Source of the DNA: SKVR01 sp964453995
Lineage (GTDB): Bacteria > Bacteroidota > Bacteroidia > Bacteroidales > UBA7960
Length of the DNA: 51,289 bases
Direction of reading: 5' to 3'
Assembly (NCBI GenBank): GCA_964453995.1
Contig: CAYVQC010000030.1
Location: forward strand, 1 to 51,289
Shown here: piece by piece, positions 47,411 through 51,289 of the stretch
Layout of the letters: each line of letters opens with the position of its first letter
Numbering within the stretch: position 1 is the stretch's first letter
Notes under the pieces: generated by a model
The model's input: only the letters and a program-made list of their open reading frames with translations
Database searches by the model: none
Told to the model about the DNA's origin: nothing
Position numbers and translations under genes: made by a program

Positions 47411-47692
47411 TGGAGATATATCGGTGCAGGGTTTCCCCTAACGTCTGTATTTTTTTTGTTTATTATGCACCAGAAGTAAGATAAAAACAGATCATTCCAC
47501 ATTCTTAAGACCCACCTGTAAAAAAGACCCTGGCAACGCTGGTTTTTGCGATTGTCCACCCTTTGTCCACCCCTGAAATTAGGTAGTTTGATGTATCAGG
47601 AAGTAAATTTAATCTGTAAATGGTCGGCCATGGAGCTGCTACATCAGAGGCCACATGCCGGGTAATCATCAAAAAGTATTTATACCTAAATC
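47411..47692. other. Spacer before the cytolysin-like fragment
   Basis: About 280 nt without a gene. It carries the TTGTCCACCC direct repeat and a promoter-like TTTG...TAGTTTG arrangement. Nothing else is recognised. Confidence 0.4.
47552..47590 (+). promoter_or_regulatory. Operator-like direct repeat overlapping a promoter candidate
   Basis: TTGTCCACCC occurs at 47552-47561 and again at 47563-47572, an 11-nt period (one helical turn). A TTTG (47562-47565) is followed after 18 nt by TAGTTTG (47584-47590), close to the TTTG-N19-TAnnTTTG consensus but one base short. It lies about 100 nt before the cytolysin-like frame. Confidence 0.4.
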
Positions 47693-48088
47693 ATGTACAC
47701 TATAAAAGAAATCCTTTATTTATCTCTCGTCGTCCTGATTATTGTCTCATGCAGGAAAGAAGAAGAAACAGCCATTACCTTTGAGGATGTCATTGCAGAA
47801 GGTGGTGGTTTTGAACTGGCCACTACTTCCGAAGAACCGGTAAGTGAGGAAACATCTGTGGAGATCATCAATGGTGAAGTCTGGAACTGCACCATCGGTA
47901 CCTATGATGCTATGGCACCAGGCGGCGGGAACAATGGTTTCCCGCTTTTCCATCACAATGCTTCAGTGATTTATCCCGGAAGCCTGGTGATTGGCTGGAT
48001 CCTTATGACCTTTAATACATTTGCTAATTGCTTTTCTCCCTGTACGAAGGAGAAAGCAATTTTTTTTAGTAAATTTATAGTATGTTGA
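47693..48088 (+). pseudogene. Remnant of a thiol-activated cytolysin-like lipoprotein
   Basis: A 131-codon frame. The lipoprotein signal MYTIKEILYLSLVVLIIVSC is followed by RKEEE, which fits a Bacteroidota surface-lipoprotein export signal. Residues to about 100 (SVEIINGEVWNCTIGTYDAM, then FPLFHHNASVIYPGSL) resemble the N-terminal region of Bacteroidota thiol-activated (cholesterol-dependent) cytolysins, where the VIYPG motif opens the pore-forming domain. Those proteins exceed 450 residues. Here similarity stops after YPGSL, and the frame then runs through the terminator hairpin. In another frame, a TAA at 48013-48015 ends a short tail before that hairpin. This suggests an internal deletion that removed the pore-forming core. 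Family assignment is by recall. Confidence 0.55.
48026..48068 (+). terminator. Intrinsic terminator after the cytolysin remnant
   Basis: AATTGCTTTTCTCC pairs with GGAGAAAGCAATT (13 bp, one bulged T), followed by eight Ts. The cytolysin-like frame reads straight through it, evidence that the frame has lost its natural stop. Confidence 0.85.
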
Positions 48089-48122
48089 CAGTCAAGGTAA
48101 TACTTTGCAAACCCTTACCATT

Positions 48123-49994
48123 ATGAGAAAATATGTTGTTGTTGCTGTGTTGGTAGTTCTAATTTTTCCCGGAAAGAGCTCCCCTCAGAATGCCCGTATC
48201 GATAGCCTGCTGCAGGTATACCAGGTTCAACCCATGGACACGACAAAACTTGCAACGCTTACGCATCTTATTAACGCATTCATGTATCGCGACCCGCAAA
48301 GATCCATGGTATTTGCCAGGGAAAACCTCTTACTTGCCCGGGATCTGGAATATGGAAAATGGAAGAGTTTGGCCAATTTCCACATGGGTGTGTTGCATAA
48401 TAATGCAGATCAGTACGATTCTGCAGGGATCTATTTTAACCGGGCTTATGACCTGGCACTTTCAGTTGCCGATTCAATGCGTATGGTGCTGGCAGTCAAC
48501 GGGCTGGCTACATTGTATTTGGGTACGGGCAATTTTACTGCTGCCGATTCGCTCAACGATATCAATATTGCCTTGCTGAAGAGAAAAGATGACCGTTACC
48601 GGCTGGCAACAGCCTATGCCATGAAAAGCCAGATCAATCAGCAGCAGGGCAATTTAAATATTGCATACAACTATGCTGTGGATGGATTGCGGCTAATGAG
48701 AGAATTTGACAAACCTGTTCGTATGGCCGATATCCTGCTCCAGCTTGCCACTATCGAGCAGGAACTGGGCAATATTACAGATGCCATTGAACATAGCAAA
48801 GAAGCCCTTCAGATTTATCAGGAGCACAACGATCTTATGTACCAGGCGCTGATGCTGGCCAACCTTGGAGATCTTTTTCTGATGCAGGGAAATTACAATG
48901 AGTCACAGGAACTTTTACAGCAAAGTATTGCCAAAGCTGATAGTGCCGGTAGCCTCAATGTAAAGGCTACCGCATTAAACCGCCTTGGTAATCTTTATTT
49001 ACTTCGCAACCAATACAGTTTGGCGCGCCAAACCCTGGCGGAAGGTCTTGACATTGCATCTCTCATTGGAGACTTGCCGGGGAAAGTAGCCATTTTAAAT
49101 ACCTTGGGAATGTTGTTCAACAAGACCGGAAATCCCCGCCAAGCCATACAAAGCCTCGATGAGTCCATCCTTATTTCGCAACAATTGAACCTGAAGCCGG
49201 ACAGGAGCAAAGCTTACCTGGAAAGATCGTTAAGCCATGAGCAGCTGGGTTTGTATTCATTGGCCCTTTCAGATTATAAAACACATAAGCAATTGTCTGA
49301 CAGTATTTTTGCAAAAGAAGCGCTGGAACAGATAAAAGAGTTGCGTATCATCTATGAAACAGAGCAAAAAGACCAGGAGATTGAGATCCAGAAGTTTCAG
49401 ATTGATTTGCTGGCCCAGCGGGAAAGAAATCAAAGAGGCAAGATTCTGCTGTTGACTATTTTGCTGGTTTCTTCCGTCCTAACTGTATTTTTGGTTCATT
49501 TGCTCCTGCGGCAAAAACTTAAAAGAAGGCAGCTGGAACACCAGGTTACCCAAAATATGCTGGCACTCCAGAAAAGAGAATTAACTACCCAGGTGCTGCA
49601 TATTGCCCAAAAAAATGACCTGTTGCAGGAGCTAAAAGGAATGATCAGGGAGTTGAAAAGTGAATGTCCCAACAGCAACCTGCAGAAAAAAATTATCAAT
49701 AAAATAAATATTGATATTAATAACGAGCAATCCTGGGAGCGTTTCCAAAACTATTTTGAAGATCTGCACAAAGGTTTTGGTGAAAAAATAAAGAAAATTG
49801 CTCCGGAAGTATCGCCGGGAGAAATCAGGCTGATCTCCTTGCTAAAGATGAATCTTAATTCGCATGAAGTGGCCAGTGTGTTGAATATTTCGCAGGAAGG
49901 GATAAAAAAAGCACGTTACCGCCTCAGAAAGAAGCTGGGGCTGGAAAGCTCAGAATCGCTTGAAGACTTTCTCAACAATTTAAGACTGTCCTGA
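48123..49994 (+). CDS. TPR-repeat membrane regulator with C-terminal LuxR-like HTH
   Basis: A 623-residue protein. The signal/anchor sequence MRKYVVVAVLVVLIFPG is followed by about eight tetratricopeptide repeats (about 35-400; NADQYDSAGIYFNRAYDLAL). A coiled stretch and one membrane helix follow (about 440-462; ILLLTILLVSSVLTVFLVHL). After a cytoplasmic coiled coil comes an HTH-like end (about 555-620; SPGEIRLISLLKMNLNSHEV, then SVLNISQEGIKKARYRLRKK). This TPR-TM-HTH design is common in Bacteroidota and is thought to be a membrane-bound regulator. ATG 48123 is preferred to a TTG at 48105. Its nearest upstream neighbour is the cytolysin remnant. Confidence 0.87.
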   Translation: MRKYVVVAVLVVLIFPGKSSPQNARIDSLLQVYQVQPMDTTKLATLTHLINAFMYRDPQRSMVFARENLLLARDLEYGKWKSLANFHMGVLHNNADQYDSAGIYFNRAYDLALSVADSMRMVLAVNGLATLYLGTGNFTAADSLNDINIALLKRKDDRYRLATAYAMKSQINQQQGNLNIAYNYAVDGLRLMREFDKPVRMADILLQLATIEQELGNITDAIEHSKEALQIYQEHNDLMYQALMLANLGDLFLMQGNYNESQELLQQSIAKADSAGSLNVKATALNRLGNLYLLRNQYSLARQTLAEGLDIASLIGDLPGKVAILNTLGMLFNKTGNPRQAIQSLDESILISQQLNLKPDRSKAYLERSLSHEQLGLYSLALSDYKTHKQLSDSIFAKEALEQIKELRIIYETEQKDQEIEIQKFQIDLLAQRERNQRGKILLLTILLVSSVLTVFLVHLLLRQKLKRRQLEHQVTQNMLALQKRELTTQVLHIAQKNDLLQELKGMIRELKSECPNSNLQKKIINKINIDINNEQSWERFQNYFEDLHKGFGEKIKKIAPEVSPGEIRLISLLKMNLNSHEVASVLNISQEGIKKARYRLRKKLGLESSESLEDFLNNLRLS

Positions 49995-50086
49995 TCATTA
50001 CAGCAGGAGAAGACTAGCATTTTCTGTTTTTAACCTTGCCAGGAAGTTAAAATCCCTTCAACAGGGCTAAAAAAGCTTACTTTTCG

Positions 50087-50094
50087 TACTTTTG
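50087..50094 (+). promoter_or_regulatory. Putative -7 element for the lysO pair
   Basis: TACTTTTG followed by C matches TAnnTTTG, 19 nt before the ATG at 50114. Confidence 0.55.
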
Positions 50095-50113
50095 CCGGCA
50101 AAAAAGAGAGATC

Positions 50114-50401
50114 ATGCTCACTGTTGTTGCCATTATGTTTGCCGGAATGCTTGCCGGGTACCTGCTCCGCGGGCAAAAGAGGATTTTACGCATGAATGCC
50201 CGCCTTACTATGTGGGTGATTTATCTGTTGTTGTTTTTTCTGGGTCTTGCCATTGGGGGTGATGAGTATATTATGCGTCAGCTGCCCGAACTAGGACTGA
50301 TGGCCCTCCTGATTACCCTGTTGGCAGTAGGGGGGAGTTTGCTTACAGCATGGTTGCTTTGGCGTTTTGCTTTTGCCGAGGGTGAAAGGAACAAGCCATG
50401 A
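50114..50401 (+). CDS. lysO: LysO-family lysine exporter, N-terminal part (separate gene)
   Basis: A 95-residue protein with three membrane helices and the DUF340/LysO N-terminal pattern (MFAGMLAGYLLRGQKRILRM, then FFLGLAIGGDEYIM). In Escherichia coli LysO (YbjE) is one chain of about 300 residues that exports lysine. Here the same architecture is divided between this gene and the next, which overlap by 4 nt (ATGA). The two products presumably assemble together. The split is an arrangement I recall from other Bacteroidota, not a frameshift artefact: each part has its own start and the overlap is the coupling type. Confidence 0.82.
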   Translation: MLTVVAIMFAGMLAGYLLRGQKRILRMNARLTMWVIYLLLFFLGLAIGGDEYIMRQLPELGLMALLITLLAVGGSLLTAWLLWRFAFAEGERNKP

Positions 50402-51000
50402 GAGGCAGTTTTATCATCTTGGGATTTTTTGTGCTAGGGATTCTCGCCGGGCGGCTCAGTCAGTTTCCCCAGTGGCTCGATGCCGGGCAATACAGTTCCT
50501 GGGTGTTGTATCTGCTTATGTTCCTGGTGGGCCTGGGAGTGGGTGCCGATAGGAAAGCACTCAGAACCCTGGCAACATTCAATGTGAAGATATTGATGGT
50601 GCCTCTTTCTACGATCATAGGCACATTGCTGGGGGTATCCGTTTTGGGGATATGGATAAAGCAATTCAGCCTTACCGAATTGCTTGCCGTAGGATCAGGT
50701 TTTGGTTATTACAGCCTGTCGAGTGTGATCATAACTGAACTCCATTCGGCTGAACTGGGAGTTATTGCCTTGCTTTCCAATGTTATCCGGGAGGTGATCA
50801 CCCTTTTGTTCGCGCCTTTGTTTGTACATATTTTCGGGAAACTGGCCCCCATATCTTCGGGCGGAGCCACGAGCATGGATACCACATTGCCTATTATAAC
50901 GAATGTCTCAGGACGGGAATTTGCCCTGGTATCCCTTTTCCACGGCATCGTGCTCACCATCCTGGTTCCCTTCCTTGTGGCGTTTTTTATTTCGTTGTGA
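50398..51000 (+). CDS. lysO: LysO-family lysine exporter, C-terminal part
   Basis: A 200-residue membrane protein with about six helices. It has YLLMFLVGLGVGADRKALRT, LAVGSGFGYYSLSSVIITEL and a late GATSMDTTLPIITNVSG segment, the conserved LysO/DUF340 C-terminal motifs with the membrane Asp of the family. The start overlaps the stop of the N-terminal gene (ATGA), implying coupled translation and equal amounts. The role in lysine export is inferred from the family. Confidence 0.87.
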   Translation: MRGSFIILGFFVLGILAGRLSQFPQWLDAGQYSSWVLYLLMFLVGLGVGADRKALRTLATFNVKILMVPLSTIIGTLLGVSVLGIWIKQFSLTELLAVGSGFGYYSLSSVIITELHSAELGVIALLSNVIREVITLLFAPLFVHIFGKLAPISSGGATSMDTTLPIITNVSGREFALVSLFHGIVLTILVPFLVAFFISL

Positions 51001-51019
51001 GGGTGCATTTATATGTCTT

Positions 51020-51057
51020 CCCTATTTACCTACCATAATTTCAGCGCTACGCGCCTG
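51020..51057. repeat. Dispersed repeat, copy C (short)
   Basis: CCCTATTTA (also in copy A) is joined almost directly to CTACCATAATTTCAGCGCTACGCGCCTG without the middle part, so it looks like an internally deleted copy of the element at 47309 and 51186. Confidence 0.65.
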
Positions 51058-51090
51058 GGTTTTTCTGGCATTGCAGTCTGGTTTTCTTTT

Positions 51091-51128
51091 GCCGTCGGTT
51101 TATCATTGCTGTAGGCTTCAGCCGACGG
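51091..51128. repeat. Imperfect hairpin CCGTCGG...CCGACGG
   Basis: CCGTCGG (51092-51098) and CCGACGG (51122-51128) form a 7-bp stem with a 23-nt loop, lying between repeat copies C and B after the lysO pair. It could be part of the same repeat family or a weak terminator; no T-run follows. Confidence 0.45.
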
Positions 51129-51185
51129 AAGGCAGGCAAGGTATAGCTTAAGGGATTTTAGTCTCATTGAAAAAAAGGTTTTCCA

Positions 51186-51289
51186 TTGCGCTGTCATCAC
51201 CGGTTATTCCTTGAATTATCATTTATGCGCAGCGCATTCCTTTTTAAAAACCATTGTCAGGCTACCATAATGTCAGCGCTACGCGCCTG
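51186..51289. repeat. Dispersed repeat, copy B (reaches window end)
   Basis: Same opening (TTGCGCTGTCATCACCG) and end (CTACCAT, then CAGCGCTACGCGCCTG) as copy A, with a diverged middle containing TGCGCAGCGCA. TGCGCTG near the start can pair with CAGCGCA in the middle. It runs up to the window edge. Confidence 0.75.

Noticed and set aside
47309..51289. Repeats as a CRISPR array
   Set aside because: Only three copies, thousands of bases apart or partial, with no regular spacers and no cas genes.
1..51289. tRNA, rRNA, insertion sequence or prophage
   Set aside because: None recognised by reading; weak hairpins in spacers lacked tRNA or transposase features.

Overview
The window looks like a draft chromosome segment from a Bacteroidota bacterium, probably class Bacteroidia. 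The lineage signs are an SprB-repeat surface protein, a C-terminal type IX secretion sorting domain on an M14 peptidase, DUF5916 and DUF6671 proteins, a LysO exporter split into two genes, the purH-mreB-mreC-mreD order, and repeated TAnnTTTG motifs (the Bacteroidota -7 promoter element) 25-75 nt before start codons. A run of exactly 100 Ns at 47209-47308 is a scaffold gap. No rRNA, tRNA, CRISPR array, prophage or intact insertion sequence was recognised.

Layout, left to right. 1-1769 (minus): 5' part of a large secreted SprB-repeat protein. 2470-4926: DUF5916 outer-membrane protein, facing gapA (4992-5999) across a bidirectional terminator. 6407-9702: exbB-exbD-tonB-folC operon. 9699-10825 (minus): a small cysteine-rich protein and lpxH. 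11027-11614: thiol-dioxygenase-like cupin. 11629-15885 (minus): TlpA-like lipoprotein plus M1 peptidase. 16107-20119 (minus): purH-mreB-mreC-mreD. 20276-24038: YitT-type membrane protein facing a prfC-MFS pair. 24246-27635 (minus): a Cache-HAMP-GAF-PAS sensor without an output domain, and an ankyrin protein. 27841-35434: secreted M14 peptidase, nitronate monooxygenase-like enzyme, and a giant TraB/GumN-domain protein. 35483-40026 (minus): non-homologous end-joining genes ku and ligD with topoisomerase IB upstream. 40575-44233: lipoprotein, then a DUF6671-MFS-Sua5 operon. 44654-47208: GH20 hexosaminidase cut by the gap.

The right end (47309-51289) is the most accessory-looking part. It starts and ends with copies of a dispersed GC-rich repeat. 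It holds what looks like a decayed thiol-activated (cholesterol-dependent) cytolysin lipoprotein, preceded by a 10-bp direct repeat overlapping a promoter-like element, then a TPR/HTH regulator and the two-gene lysine exporter.

Most of the window is housekeeping: glycolysis, folate, purine, lipid A, cell shape, translation termination and tRNA modification. Envelope and secreted functions are interleaved (TonB energisation, peptidases, hexosaminidase). The best candidates for new biology are the cytolysin remnant with its operator-like repeat and neighbouring regulator, the dispersed repeat family, the output-less sensor, the TraB fusion, the small cysteine-rich protein, and DUF6671 in its transporter/Sua5 operon. 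Functional calls rest on motif recognition by eye; no database search was run.
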